Shown here piece by piece: positions 36,355 to 48,254 of a stretch of DNA of 64,000 nucleotides. The notes beneath the pieces are model-generated. The model saw only the letters and a program-made list of their open reading frames with translations, was not told the origin of the DNA and did not search any database. Position 1 is the first letter of the stretch. The number at the start of each line of letters is the position of its first letter. A program made the position numbers and the translations under genes. The DNA is taken from positions 999,758 to 1,063,757 of the forward strand of contig KV419397.1 in assembly GCA_001630475.1 (NCBI GenBank), read 5' to 3'. Source of the stretch: Sistotremastrum niveocremeum HHB9708 (taxonomy: Eukaryota; Basidiomycota; Agaricomycetes; Sistotremastrales; Sistotremastraceae).

Positions 36355-37636
36355 CGAGGAGTAGGATCGAGGAGTAGGAAGGAAAGCCGAGCTTGTGTAG
36401 GGGGAGTTGAGAAGTAAGGCTGAACTCCACTGTCCAAACTAAGGGATCAAGTATGGATTTTATACATGTCATCGTCCCCTCCGTGCGTCTCAAAATGTGC
36501 GACTCCGGCTTCAAGAGGCATGTCCATATTGGTTGCCTAGAAATAAATCAAACGCTCAGCTGTCATTCTATACAGACAATAGTTGAACTGATCCTCACAA
36601 AATCGGCCCAAACGCCACTTCGTAATGATCAAAGCAGACCGTCGATAAACGAAGTCAACGGTGAAGCACTCGTTATCGGCTTCGAGGCCGTCAGCCGCTC
36701 GATTGATCAGCATCGCGCTCGGCGAACTGGGGTCGCCTAGTGTGTGACCTCTCTTAAGAGTCGTGAAACAGTGGAGCCACTCAAGATAAAGAACCTATTC
36801 AAGCACTCAGAAGAGCGTACCTCCTCCCCGCGACTTCGATAGAACACTCACGGCGCCAGTGTATCGGGCTGCCGGATGAAACCAATGACGTGCGGTCAAC
36901 GTGTGTCCGTTTCAAACGAGACTGTATCGCTCGCCGTCTGTCATCCAGTAAGTAGAAGAAGTTCTCACGTGTCAAGGGCATTTGGAGTTCAGAGGATGAC
37001 GCCCCGAATCGTCCGATAGGGGTATAAGTTCTGTAACGGCCGTGATAATATTATGCGACATTCTGATTTTTGTGACGGTCATTTGTCCCTGGAGAATCGG
37101 CAGCTCAACCTTGACATGAACAGAATGCGGTTCGTCCATTGACCCGTTAGCTGCAACAATGTTGCCAGTATTTTCGATGTGTTTGATCCATGTCGAACAG
37201 GATATTATTATTCGGCGAATAGCTGTATGATGGTTCCTTGCATCAGGTCAAGATAGCGAGAAGTCATAACATGATGGATTTCGACAGTCATGATATCATG
37301 AGGACCCTTCTTTCGATAAGGGTGTTTCTAAGGAAAACCAAGATGCAGGCTCTCGGCGTCCCGCCCGAAACGACGGTGATCAAAGAATGGAGCAATTTGT
37401 TAGATACGTCGTGACGCCTTTCATGAGTGTAGAATGATGAAGGACACGCTCACGAGTCTTGATGGGGCCAAATATTCGGAGGGTGCGAATTGATGGCCCG
37501 GCGGGAAAGACAGAACGGGCGCTAAGACCCTTGCGTTGTACCTGAAAACTGTCACATGCTATATGTGACGTGATGTGACTGTTAGGCCGCTAATCGCTGC
37601 TCTCGCTTGTTGGCCTTTTTCGCCCTTATCTCTGCC
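36355..37636. other. Intergenic stretch of about 1.3 kb
   Basis: Divergent promoter region between terpene synthase 2 (minus) and the first plus-strand F-box-like gene. No gene or element recognised. Confidence 0.4.
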
Positions 37637-39031
37637 ATGCCACGCAGAATAACACTGCCAGTCGAGTTATACCGCCCAATTGCAGAGTCTGTCGAGCCAT
37701 GCAGCCCCGAAGAGCTCATTGCCATGGACGTCGCAACAGACTGGTCTAAAGCTAAGACCCTGCTCAATTTATCGCGAACCTCAAAAGCGTGGAGAGCTGA
37801 GGCTTTGAGGAGATTATTCTCGGCGCTCGGTCTTCAACTTCGTCTTCACGACATCGACCTGAGCCTCGTTAGCGGCATCGACAAGACCTACCCCGACAGA
37901 TCCAGGAAAGCAGACAGGATAGTCCGAAAAGTCGCTGTTATCCTTTCTCAAGATTACACTCGTTATCTGAGCCACCTAATGGTATCGGTTGGGGACCTTG
38001 ATTCCAATATCCCTCGCATTTATCGCGCGAGCTCGGTCAAATATATCATCTCGGAGATTTTAACGCGTGCAAACGCGCTCGAGTCTTACGAGTTCACTTG
38101 CTCCCCACATGCGGGATCCACCAACGACGTGTTACTCGGACACGACTTTTCACAACTCAAGATCCTCACAGTCCATATCCAGCGTGGATCACAATCTAAC
38201 CGTCCATACCGCTCTGGTACCATCGACCTCCGCCCATTTTTGGGGCGTCACCCGTCACTTACGCACCTCGGCGTGCACGATTTTGACGCTTGGGATCCCT
38301 CTTCCTACTCTCGACAGCGCCATCAGCGCACTCTGCCCAACCTCCGCTACTTTGCTGGAGACCTCCTCACTGCGAGACTATTGAATATAGCCAAGCAAGA
38401 CAGTCTCTTGACCGTGGCTTTATCTTGGGAGGTACCGGAAAGTGGAGATCCGTCTCTGTTTTCCTGGGATAAAATCCGGGGCTCTTTCTCCAACGTTCAC
38501 ACATTGAACATTCACACCAAATCCCCGATTCTCGATCGTCAACTGCTGCTTGACATCGCGCGTTGCTTTCCGAATCTGGTTGTGTTAGACGGATTAAGGT
38601 TATCGGGTTCTATGATCGTGAGTACCCAGCATATCCTCTAGCACGCATATTAATGATTCAATCCTCGATAGGTCTCACTTGTCGGCGAATTGAACACCCT
38701 TCACAGTGTCCTCCCTCAGCTCCGCGACCTGGTCATGTCTTCAAGCAAAAATCCTCTCATACAGGACCCTAGCCACGTGGATGACCTGAAAAAGGCGATG
38801 CGTCACCTACCCGAAATCTTCCCTGCACTTGAAGTATGCAGCCAGTATTCCGGTTGCGGTATAGAATCGTGTAAAGTGACGTTATCCTACGCGGAAGACG
38901 GAACAGCTTCCAAGTTCGAGGTGTCATATCTTGGCATGAAACCCGTACCACAGAATTTGGTTCCGAAGACACGTTTGGCGATGCTACACGATTTTGCACG
39001 AGAGAGTCTGGGACTTCTTACGGGGAGCTGA
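37637..39031 (+). CDS. F-box-like/LRR protein, plus-strand group, member 1
   Basis: Exons 37637-38617 and 38672-39031 (446 residues). I chose the ATG at 37637 (MPRRITLPVELYRPIAESV) rather than the upstream in-frame ATG at 37607, because the sisters start at the matching place. The F-box-like region is LPVELYRPIAE, then LLNLSRTSKAWRAEALRRLF. Strands such as LTHLGVHDFDAWD and LPNLRYFAGDLLTARLLN suggest leucine-rich repeats. The last intron (gtgagt...tag) follows LRLSGSMI, and the final exon holds LKKAMRHLPEIFPALEVCSQ and SYAEDGTAS. Expected role: recruiting targets to an SCF ubiquitin ligase, as inferred for the family. Confidence 0.7.
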
Positions 39032-39447
39032 TTTTTTATATGATATTATTTCTTGGTCCGATGTACAAGCTTGGCATTTTTATGGGGAGATCTAGCCTTG
39101 GAGTAGAATTGATATTCCAAAGAAACGCAAAACTGGTTCCGTCGATGAAATGGAGTCTGTAATTGCCAGTGTGTTCTAGATGAACGCCTTTGGCCGGAAA
39201 TGACGGCAGCTGTATATATCTTTCAGGGTGACACACATGTCTACCTACCAATAACCAATGAAAAACGGATGAGAGTCTGTTCGAAGAGTCGGAAGCAGGA
39301 TCGGAAGCAAAACCTGATTAGGCGCCCAAAGATGGTGCCTGAAAGCGGTCGATTCAACCGTGACATAACGCGTGACACAACTCGGCAGCGAAAACAGCTC
39401 CCTTGCTCTGAGGCCTTCCAGCTACTTTACAGGCTGGTACAACCGCC
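39032..39447. other. Spacer between F-box-like members 1 and 2
   Basis: About 415 bp, no feature recognised besides the expected terminator and promoter. Confidence 0.4.
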
Positions 39448-40787
39448 ATGCCGAGTCGTGTCTCTCTCCCAGTCGAATTATATCGACCCATAGCTGAAAA
39501 CGTCGATCCAGTGAGCCCTAACGCCCTGGCACAGATGGACATCGAAGGCAACTGGTCCGGAGCTCGAACGCTGCTCAACTTATCCTGCGTTTCCAAGGCA
39601 TGGAGACCCGAGGCACAAAGGAGACTGTGGTCCTCAATCGCGATTTCCTTCATTACGGAGGATTTAAAGATGGATCTAGCGCTCAAAATAGGGCTTGGGG
39701 AACGCTTGAGCAAGCGAAAGAAGAGGTTTCGCGGAATAATCAAAAAGCTCGAGATCATGTTGAGCCAAGGACATACCCAGCATCTCCGATACCTTCAACT
39801 ATCACTAGGAGATCTGCAGAGCCGTGCCGCTCAGAGCATTCTTCCTCGAGACATCATCGCTCGGATTTCGAAGATAATGGAGGAAGCGAAGGACCTCCAA
39901 GGCCTTTACGTGGATTGCTTGCGGACTCCATACCAAATTGAGATGGTCACCAAGCACACCTTCCCCGCGCTCGAACAACTGATGATTGTCATCAAACGAG
40001 GAACGCTCGACGGTCCTCAACCCAGCCAGGGTCACGACATTGATTTTTGTTCATTTCTACTGAGACACCCGTCAGTTGTAGAGCTGAAGATATACGACTT
40101 CGTTTTCGATGAATCTCGATACGAGGTTTCATCTTCTCAACCTCTTTTACCTGTTCTGCGGTCTTTCAGTGGGGCTGTTCTCACAGCAAAACTACTAGGG
40201 CAACAACAGGAATCCCTTCGCACCGTCACCCTCAGATTGAAACCATTTTCATCGGGAAGTATCTCAGCCTGGGCTCAGTCCCATATTGGCGGTCCTTTCA
40301 CGGGCGTTCACACACTGTCCTTCCCGGATGTCTCCTTCCCGATCCTTGACACCAGCTTCCTCACATGGGTCGGACGAAGTTTCCCGAACATTGTCAAGTT
40401 GGAGGGATTGAGACTTTCGCTCTCCATGATAGTAAGTCAATGGTACAAAATCGTTGAGCCGTCACATCTCATACGCATTCGGTGCAGAATGCCCTTCTAT
40501 CAGACCCCGAGAGCATGGAGAAGCATCTCCCGACCCTCAAGAAACTCGTGGTGGTCACCCAAAAATCACTCCGACAGGACAATGTTTCTGCTGACGACTT
40601 GAAACGTGCGATGCGCCGCTTGCCCTGCATTTTCCCATCCATTGAAATGTGTATTCAACACTCTGGATGCGGTGAAGACGCTTGCAAGATGACTATGGCT
40701 TACGGAGAGGATGGCAGAGTTGTCGATTTGAAGGTCGAATCTCTATATACTCCGTCTTTGAATTTGCTCAACTTGATGATGATGTAA
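39448..40787 (+). CDS. F-box-like/LRR protein, plus-strand group, member 2
   Basis: Exons 39448-40431 and 40488-40787 (427 residues), intron gtaagt...cag after LRLSLSMI, the conserved place. Starts MPSRVSLPVELYRPIAENV; F-box-like LLNLSCVSKAWRPEAQRRLW. The block IIKKLEIMLSQGHTQHLRYL is shared in pattern with members 1, 3 and 4. The last exon has LKRAMRRLPCIFPSIEMCIQ and AYGEDGRVVD. Closest to member 1. Intact. Confidence 0.7.
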
Positions 40788-42575
40788 GAGGATCTAAATT
40801 CATCTTGTCATTCGTAGTTGTTTTCTTGGACAGAGGATTATCAGGCCTCAAATGTAATCGGACTAATTTACTTCTTGGGGATGCGTTGAGGAGCCCGCCG
40901 TGCAATGATCGACTGGAAGAATTTTCAACAGTGCGGCTTGAGGTCGAACCTTCTGCGCTGCATTTGAAGTTTCTTGATCTAGAGATGAATAGTACGCTGC
41001 CGAGCAAATAGTGCACGGCTCTTGAGAATGACTGCTACGAGAAGACACCATGAATCCTGTCTCATTGCGGAAATACACAGCATTCTGGGAAACGAAGAAA
41101 TGGATTGACATCAGCATTGTTTCCGCTGGATAAGAAGTGACAGTAACCGACCGAAGTGCAGCCACATTCCAGGAGCTTTATTCTCTGGTTGACTTGATAC
41201 TCGTTCAGAAGGGGGAGACGCACCAACCATGAAGGCGTCTTCGAGGCTTCATTGAAGCCATTGCTTTCATCCTCGTACGTATCAAGATTGCGCACTTCAT
41301 TCCGACGTCACCGAATTGCGTGGGCGCTTATAATGCATCCCGCGAAACCTGATTCATTTGCGGTGCCTGCGCAAAGTCTAGTAGCTTCCAAGATCACCGC
41401 GCCCGGTTTCGCGGCTGCTTTTCCCTCCATCGCGGCGCAGTAATGACCATTCTGGACATCCAAGCAGTGAGCGGTGATTTTGGGTAAAGACTGAGGTGAT
41501 GTACGTACTTCGGATAGTTGATCTCATTTCCGGGAAGGATGAGGCTGCTGAGAGGATGAGCGTCGTCGTTCGAATGTATAGGTGGAATCTCACGATGTTA
41601 TGCGTAATTCGGCGAGCCCGTATCCGTAGTAGAGGATCACCATCGATGATATTCAGAGGTTTGGAGTTATCGGGGCCTCTGATAGATATGTTGACGCGAT
41701 ATGAAAGAAGTTCTCGTCGATCTTTGACTTTCACAGGATGAATGAGTGCAGATGTCGGTCAGGTCCTTCGGAGGCGTTGCCCATGGCCCCTTGCCAACAG
41801 GACAAGATTCATCCAAAACATTGCTATATGGAGGGTTTAGCGATCCGGAGGACGACCAGGTCTGTAGAGGAGAGTTATGAGGTCACGAAATATGAAGAAC
41901 GAGGTGGCACGCACGGGCGAAGGATTGGGCTGTACCGCATAGGGTGACCGAGAAGGCTTTGGGCCGAGTAGCTGCATCCAGAAGAAGCCTCCATTCGAAC
42001 ACATATCCAGAATAACATTCTGATTTCCCATCCGTCAGCTCTTCGCCCTGGAGATGTGCGTCAAGATCGTATCCTAGCGCGTCGTCAGAGACTTTCTCCG
42101 AGTTTGTGCGCATAAACGCACGCGAAAATCAAGCACATATTTCCACACCCACTTCGGTGTCGATATTTTTCTGAATCAGGTATGAGAATCGATCAAGGAG
42201 AACCGAAGTTCGTGCTCACGAGCTTTGCATCCGCTGGCACATCTCTTTTATCCATCGCCTCCCTGCAAACGGCCTCAACGGATATCGATCCAGATGAACG
42301 CGTTATATGATGTCTCCTCCTCTTGGGATGCCCTAGCCTTAATTGACAGAGAATCCAGTCGAAGACGATAAGTCCAAGGCACAGTTGGAGACGAAGAGAG
42401 TTGTGACGCGTGACGTGACCCTCCGCGGTCCTGCCTTCCGAGTCAACGTTTTCGTTGAGACCTTTTTCCTTCATCGAGTGAATCATTCTGGGGTCCACGC
42501 GACTGCTCAAAGGTGAAAAAAAAAAGCTCTAAAGTTTCAACTGAAAAAATGAGTTCATTTTTCAAAGCCTGCAGA
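40788..42575. other. About 1.8 kb with uncertain minus-strand coding pieces
   Basis: Minus-strand open pieces at 42510-42193 (hydrophobic LQLCLGLIVFDWILCQL), 42113-41883 (SDDALGYDLDAHLQGEELTD), 41734-41378 and 41295-41062 have plausible protein character but no recognised domain, and I could not splice them into a single gene. A small unknown gene or a decayed one is possible. Confidence 0.3.
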
Positions 42576-42577
42576 TA

Positions 42578-42848
42578 CTGTACATACACGACCGTAACAT
42601 ACGGGCGTAACGCCGTAACGATCTCAGGAACCACTATTTTGACATATTCACAAGATTTTGACCGTAACGTTTCAAAGATTTGACATACTGTGAGGGCAGG
42701 ATATACCGGCCGGCGTAGCCGGCCTGCCGAAAATTCAATACTCAACATATTCCAACTTCCAAGCAGGCGGAACGTAACGTCACGCCAAAATCGCATACGA
42801 AGTCGGGAATTTCGACCGTAACGGTATGTTACGGTCGTGTATGTACAG
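42578..42848. mobile_element. Miniature TA-target TIR element (Tc1/mariner-like MITE)
   Basis: 271 bp. Termini are perfect inverted repeats of at least 25 bp starting CTGTACATACACGACCGTAA, flanked on both sides by TA (42576-42577 and 42849-42850). The interior is rich in CGTAACG motifs and has no coding capacity. TA target duplication and size fit a Tc1/mariner-type non-autonomous element. It sits immediately upstream of the start codon of F-box-like member 3; the second A/T pair of its target duplication forms part of that ATG. Confidence 0.8.
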
Positions 42849-42849
42849 T

Positions 42850-44446
42850 ATGTCGAACCTCGAGTGCAGGGCACCCAATCTGCCACTGAATTTATATCGA
42901 CGCGTTGCTGAACTCACGTTCTCTCAAGAAGAACTTATCACTATGGATCTCAGGTCTGATAGATAAGCCGCAAGAGTTCTCATCAGTCTCTCTCTTGCTT
43001 CCAAAGCCTGGAAAGTCGAAGCTGAGCGAGTGTTGTGGTCCGCCATCGGGTTCAGACTAAGGCCTCCAACGAATATATACTTGCCTTACCTGGGTACCTG
43101 CATGCAGGTACCTGCCTGTTTTTTTCAGCCAAAATCCCATACTTGTACTTGGCAAGTACAGGTACTTACTTGCCTATACTTGCCTAAATAACCCCTATTT
43201 ACTAGTAAAAATAGTAGGCAGGTACCTGCCTAAATGTCCAGCCGCTAATCTCATACCTGCCTACGGTGTATTAGGCAGGTACCCTTGGCAAGTATACTTG
43301 CGGATATCCTTAAATGGGCTATATTCGTTGGAAGCCTTAGTTCAGACTCGGCGATGTTGATCATGAGTGGGATGATCTCACAGGTACGCCTTTCAAAGGG
43401 AGTCACGCTCTACGACCTTATAGAAAGCTCGATTGCATGGTCGAGAACGGGCATTCGGGACACTTGGAATATTTAAGCGTGTCACTCGGGTATTGGAACA
43501 AGGACACTCTCCCTCGACGATTGGCCATGGCTCAATTGAGCGGGATGCTCTGGAAGATCGCCGGATCACCTTTCATCCATACTTTCAAGCTTCACTATTC
43601 TGCTTTTCCTCAGACCCTGCACGATTTTCCCCTTGCGAGTTTTGTCGAGGGATCATTGCCCCCCAATTCCTCTTCTCTAAGGAACATCACGATTCGGGTC
43701 CATAAACATTTTCCAGAATGGCATTCTTTAAGCTGTTTAAACAGGTTCCTCCTCCGTCATGACGGCATAATTAATGCGGAAATCCGATTTTATACCCAAT
43801 CAAACGTTGAATACGGAGCCCGCACCCACTACGCATCCCTCAATGGGATTCCGAATACTGTCCCCAATCTTAAAACTTTCACTGGTGACCTTCTTACTGC
43901 AAAGGCCCTCCAGAGTCAGCAGTCTCTCCAATCCGTTCGTCTAGAATGTCCACCCCTTCGTCATGGTTTGGACATTTCTTGCGAATTTTGGAAAGTCATC
44001 GATGCACCTTTTCCTGGGGTTCGGACGTTAGAGACGACCCGAGCTATCCGGCCATCTTTGGACAGTGGATTATTGTTCGAGATCGATCGCTGCTTTCCCA
44101 ATTTGGTCACTCTGCGCGGTCTGAGGCTGTCGGAGTCAATAATAGTGAGTGGGAGGAAACTCCTGCAAGCTCATTCTGGACTGATTCGAGTTTTAGCAAG
44201 AACTGAACTCTAACTAATCAAAAATATCTGCACAAATTAACCCACTTTGAGATGTCCGAAACGGAAAATCCCCTAGAGTCCGAAAGCAGCAATGTCACTC
44301 CCGATGCTTTGCAAATTGCGATGCTTCGTTTTGCCCGTATCTTTCCTGCCATAAGATCGGCCAGTCAATATTACGGTTGTAAGAGCGATCCGAAGGAGCA
44401 ATGCTTGCTGATTGCATCATATGGAGACGATGGAGTGGAGCGGTGA
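42850..44446 (+). pseudogene. F-box-like/LRR gene, plus-strand group, member 3, disrupted
   Basis: The reading frame starts at 42850 (MSNLECRAPNLPLNLYRRVA), directly at the edge of the TA element. A TAA stop occurs after MDLRSDR (at 42964-42966), where sisters read MDxxxxWS. The frame continues AARVLISLSLASKAWKVEAE and LWSAIGFRL, is then interrupted by a 282 bp element (43058-43339), and resumes as GDVDHEWDDLTG. The body then runs KLDCMVENGHSGHLEYL and VPNLKTFTGDLLTAKALQ to LRLSESII at 44144, where the conserved last intron begins. A C-terminal exon piece ends at 44446 (SYGDDGVER). One stop plus one insertion inactivate an otherwise well-kept gene, so the damage is recent. Confidence 0.8.
43058..43339. 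mobile_element. 282 bp hAT-like MITE, TAAGG type
   Basis: Flanked by the 8 bp direct repeat GTTCAGAC (43050-43057 and 43340-43347). Termini are inverted: TAAGGCCTCCAACGAATAT on the left and TAAGGCTTCCAACGAATAT read from the right. The interior repeats CAGGTACCTGCC-like and ACTTGCC motifs. The same TIR (TAAGGCATCCAACGAATAT) bounds the 2178 bp element at 54974-57151, so this is a deletion derivative or a sister family. An 8 bp duplication with a YARNG start is the hAT pattern. Confidence 0.85.
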
Positions 44447-44731
44447 AAGATTTGGATCTTGTTTACGTAGAACTCGGGCGGGCTTCGGTATGAATTATCT
44501 GTTCGTCTACTTGTTCATATCATCCGTGTCAGCTTGCGTGTCAGAGTAAATCATACCATTGGGGCCAATGGCATTATTTACTGATATAGGTTCCGAGAAC
44601 CGGAACCGGGATGCCCACGTGTTGGGTCGTGAGGCCGACCCATTTGACGCCGACGTCGACGATCAATTCGACAATCACGGCCAGCCACATCCAAGTCGGT
44701 GATTCTCAGATCTCAACAGCGAACTGAAAAG

Positions 44732-45992
44732 ATGAAGAATCTACCTCCTGAGTTGCTCGGGAAAATCGCACAAAATTACGAACTTGGGAGCGCCTTCAGT
44801 TTTGAGACGATGGGCACCCCGACACAGTCGCGTGGACAATCTACTTTGCTCAACCTAAGCTTAGTTTCAAAAGCATGGTACTCTGAAGCTCAGAGGTCTC
44901 TGTGGTCAGAAGCCTTTGTCTTCGTACCAAGTGGCGAGAACAATATTCCTACAGCATCGAGGTGGCTCAAAAGCCTCGAAATAATGCTACAAAGAGGACA
45001 CTCCCGGTATCTCAAGAGGTTGGGAATCCGATTAGACAGGTCGTCGTGGGGTGTCCCCGAGAAGAACGCGTTCCGCCAATCCATTCTTTCAACGACTTCC
45101 ACAATCTTAGACAACGTACCTCATCTGGAGACTCTCTTAGTCAGTAGCGATAGCATCCAGCTATCGCCCGACTTAGATCTCGCAGGCCTCTGCTTCTCAA
45201 ATCGACATTTTCCTGCATTGCGTACGATGGACTTATTAGTGTACGCAGGCTGGGAAAGAAATCATCCCCTCCAATTGTACCCTTTTCTCCTCCGACATCC
45301 TCACATTTCTGTCCTTCGGATGCATGTCCTCGACGGCACACTCCTCGGGACCAAGAGAGTTCCCGAAGCACTTCCACATCTGAAACGCTTTGTCGGAGGA
45401 ATGGAAGAAGCAAAGCTTCTAGCTTGTCAGGGGACTTTACAGTCTCTCGAATTATTCGTGGATCGTCTAGAAGGCGGACAATTCCAACAGCGCTTCCTTA
45501 AGCTCGTCAAGAATATCGACGGACCCTTTCCAGCCGTCAAGTACGTTTATTTTAGACGTATACGCGTCCCCATCCTCGATTTAGAGGTCGTTGCACAACT
45601 GGACAGATGCTTTCCCAATCTTGAACATTTGGAGGGATTGGTCATGAACGCGTCATTCATCGTGGGAACTTTATTCGTCGATACATACCCTACTGATGAA
45701 ATGACATTAGAATGAGATCCGAACATGTCCAACGCTTTGCAAAGGATTGCTTCCAAAATTGAAGCAACTCACTTTGTTCTGGCATGATCTTGTCTCCGAC
45801 AGATCTGACCATCAGCCGATGGAGGAGGCCATGCGCTTGTTACCCCTTTCATTTCCCGAGATACGCGTTTGTAGTCAAGGGATGGGCATTCAGGATCGTG
45901 GATTGATGAGGCGGACGTTGTCCTGTGAATACGGCGAAGATGGAAACGTAGTCAATTGGGATGGGCCGGAACATCCAGACTCAGAACAATGA
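44732..45992 (+). CDS. F-box-like/LRR protein, plus-strand group, member 4
   Basis: Exons 44732-45661 and 45711-45992 (403 residues). The ATG at 44732 (MKNLPPELLGKIAQNY) matches the start of the sisters; an in-frame ATG at 44699 is less likely. F-box-like LLNLSLVSKAWYSEAQRSLW, then RWLKSLEIMLQRGHSRYLKR. The last intron (gtggga...tag, 49 bp) follows LEGLVMNASFI; the last exon starts NEIRTCPTLCKG and has MEEAMRLLPLSFPEIRVCSQ and CEYGEDGNVV. Most divergent of the plus-strand group but intact. Confidence 0.7.
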
Positions 45993-46459
45993 GTGTATCG
46001 AAACCATCCCAAGGTTTCATTATGTTGTTTGGTTGCTTGGAACGTACTATACTTTGACATCAAATGATACAAGAAATGACACTCAGAAGGAGGTTAACTA
46101 CTCAGTAAGAACACACAACGTCGACCACACTAGAAAAATAAATTCAGTACTCCACAACATACATCATTTCTCTTGCAAAGATGCCCAAGCGACCGTTTAC
46201 TACATCAAACCATCCTGGATAGGCTTTCTTAAAAACCTTGGGCGGATCCAGTCGGATCCAGCCCGATCCGTTTCCGTACCTCATCACTTGTCGAGGGTCA
46301 GTGAGAGTCATGTCGGGTACTTGAAGAAGATACAGGAACGGATGATTATTTGATCCAATGACGGAACTTTCGATACCACGGCACGAGAACTGGATTGCGG
46401 GGAGCATTGGAGCGGAGCTGGGTAGAGTGACGGGTATATTGATGGGCATGCCGGGAGTA

Positions 46460-46796
46460 CTGTAGAAAATCGACCATTGCGGCGAGGGTGGGGACAGGGG
46501 ACCACGAAAACACACTGCGGCGACGCGGCAACAGGGTCCGGGACAAGGGACAAAATGTAAAAATTTACTTTAAATCACAATAAATCGTCGTAATCTGGTT
46601 CCTTTTGACCTGTAAATGTCTTGTTACAACACGGATGATGTTCATGCGCAACTGGGAATATTTTCGCAGATTTTTCGAATATTTTAATGATTTATTTATT
46701 AATTTACAGCGAAAGGGACAAGGGACAATTTGAAATTTTAGCGGCACGGCGGACCCTGGGGACAGGGGACACGCCGCTATGGTCGATTTACTACAG
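46460..46796. mobile_element. 337 bp TA-target MITE in F-box exon
   Basis: Flanked by TA (46458-46459 and 46797-46798). Inverted ends start CTGTAGAAAATCGACC on the left and CTGTAGTAAATCGACC from the right, about 25 bp with two mismatches, followed by GGGACAGGGG-type motifs at both ends. No coding capacity. Like the element at 42578 it begins CTGTA and has a TA duplication, so a Tc1/mariner-like origin is likely. The host codon (Asp-Thr, GATACT) is restored if the element and one TA are removed. Confidence 0.8.
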
Positions 46797-47153
46797 TATC
46801 GGGGTGAGGAATGAGAGGCTCGACGCGAGCGAACCGCATCTTCTCGCCTGAGCTTGTCGTTTGCATCACGGTGCGAGCGATAGCAGTATACGTGATGCGA
46901 GAGGCCCTGGCTATAGCTTCAGCGTCATAGTCATCTTCATCCACCCATTCGTCGTCATCTTCGACATCCTCAAGATTGATGATCTCATCCTCGTCGGCTG
47001 CTTCGGCTTCGTCATCATCGCCATCCAGCGGTAGAGGAGGAGCTTGACCTTTGGCTTGAACGTCGAAGACGAGATCCATACTGCCATAGAAGGCAGGCCG
47101 ATAGTTGACATACCTGTTCATGCCGGGTGACTTGAATGATATGTGCCCTGCTA

Positions 47154-47251
47154 CTTCAGAAAAAATTAGACCTATTAATTGTACTTTTGAGTACTTTTTA
47201 GTACTCCTGAGCGCTCAAAAGTACAATTAGTAGGTCTAATTTTTTCAGAAG
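47154..47251. mobile_element. 98 bp foldback element with TA target
   Basis: Almost the whole element is an inverted repeat: arms of about 42 bp beginning CTTCAGAAAAAATTAGACCT (left) and CTTCTGAAAAAATTAGACCT (right), with a short loop. Flanked by TA on both sides (47152-47153 and 47252-47253). It lies in an exon of the F-box gene between LQMEM and AGHIS; without it GTA (Val) is restored. It is the smallest autonomous-looking insertion unit of the window and would form a strong hairpin in RNA. Confidence 0.85.
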
Positions 47252-47745
47252 TACCATCTCCATTTGCAGCACAGGCCATAACTGAGGCTGCGATGCTGTC
47301 GGGTTCGGGGCATCATCGTTGATGAGATAGGAAGGAAGTTGGATGTCCCTCAAGACTGTTTCTTTTTCGCCGTCGTCGGACAAAGTCATCCAATTTAGGA
47401 GCAGAGAGTCTTCTCGAACGGGATTGAGTTTCACGTCTGTCAGTATAACGCCGGAAGCTTTGAACAGCGCTTTGGCCTTGCTCCTCCAATTGAAAACGCG
47501 AATGATGGGACTCCCGAAGGAGAAGAGGACAATGAGGGAGCCACGTAGCTCCACGCCACGTGGGAAAGCCATGGGGGGAAGCGTTAGAGAACAGACGGTT
47601 TCGCCACGACGGAGCATGGATGTCGTTCTGTTGAAATAGAATGTATCTACGTAGATGTGTCTGATGACGCGGTCAGATGGTTAGATGCTGCGCAGACAAA
47701 GGAGGACTCACGATCTCTCATCCATGTTGCCTCCCGTCCTGCACG

Positions 47746-48254
47746 TAGTGTTCTGAGGTCCAGTCACGACTGGACTTTTGACCCCCGGAGGGTGCAACTG
47801 GCAACTGCCGGTCCGGTTGCCGTCCAAAATTTGGTGTGACTGGCAACTGCGACTGCGGTTGCGGTCCAGCGACCGGTCACGGCTGCGACCAGTTGCGCAA
47901 CCAGTCATGGCCAGTTTTTCCACTCACAACTGGTCTTTTATTAATATTTTAATCATTATTATAATATACATGCTGTATATACACCTCATATGATGTGATA
48001 CATGCCTATAGACACCAATATATACTGTATATGTCACTCAAAACACCCATTTGAGACCCAAAATACCCTCTGGGTACCCTGGTTGGGGACCCTTAAGGGT
48101 CCTCGGTTGCGACCACGGTCACGACCGGTCATGACTGCAGTTGCCGGTTGCCTGATTTTCCAAGAACCTAGGCAACCAGCAACTGCGGTCCGGTCACGGT
48201 CCGGTCGCGACTGCCGGTTGCCACCGGTCACGGCAACTGGACCTTGGAACACTA
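47746..48254. mobile_element. 509 bp hAT-like MITE, TAGTG type, copy A
   Basis: Perfect 8 bp target duplication CCTGCACG (47738-47745 and 48255-48262). Termini TAGTGTTCTGAGGTCCAGT and, from the right, TAGTGTTCCAAGGTCCAGT. Both subterminal regions are packed with GGTTGC/GCAACC and CCAGTC/GACTGG motifs, typical transposase-binding clusters; the middle is AT-rich. Same family as 60334-61044 and 62714-63229 but a different subfamily. Inserted in an F-box exon. Confidence 0.9.

Noticed and set aside
37607-37636. Upstream in-frame ATG of F-box-like member 1
   Set aside because: Sister genes begin at the position equal to 37637, and the extra residues are hydrophobic without a role in this family.
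43058-43339. Tandem CAGGTACCTGCC motifs first read as a simple satellite or CRISPR-like array
   Set aside because: Spacing is irregular and the block is bounded by inverted repeats and an 8 bp target duplication, so it is a transposable element.
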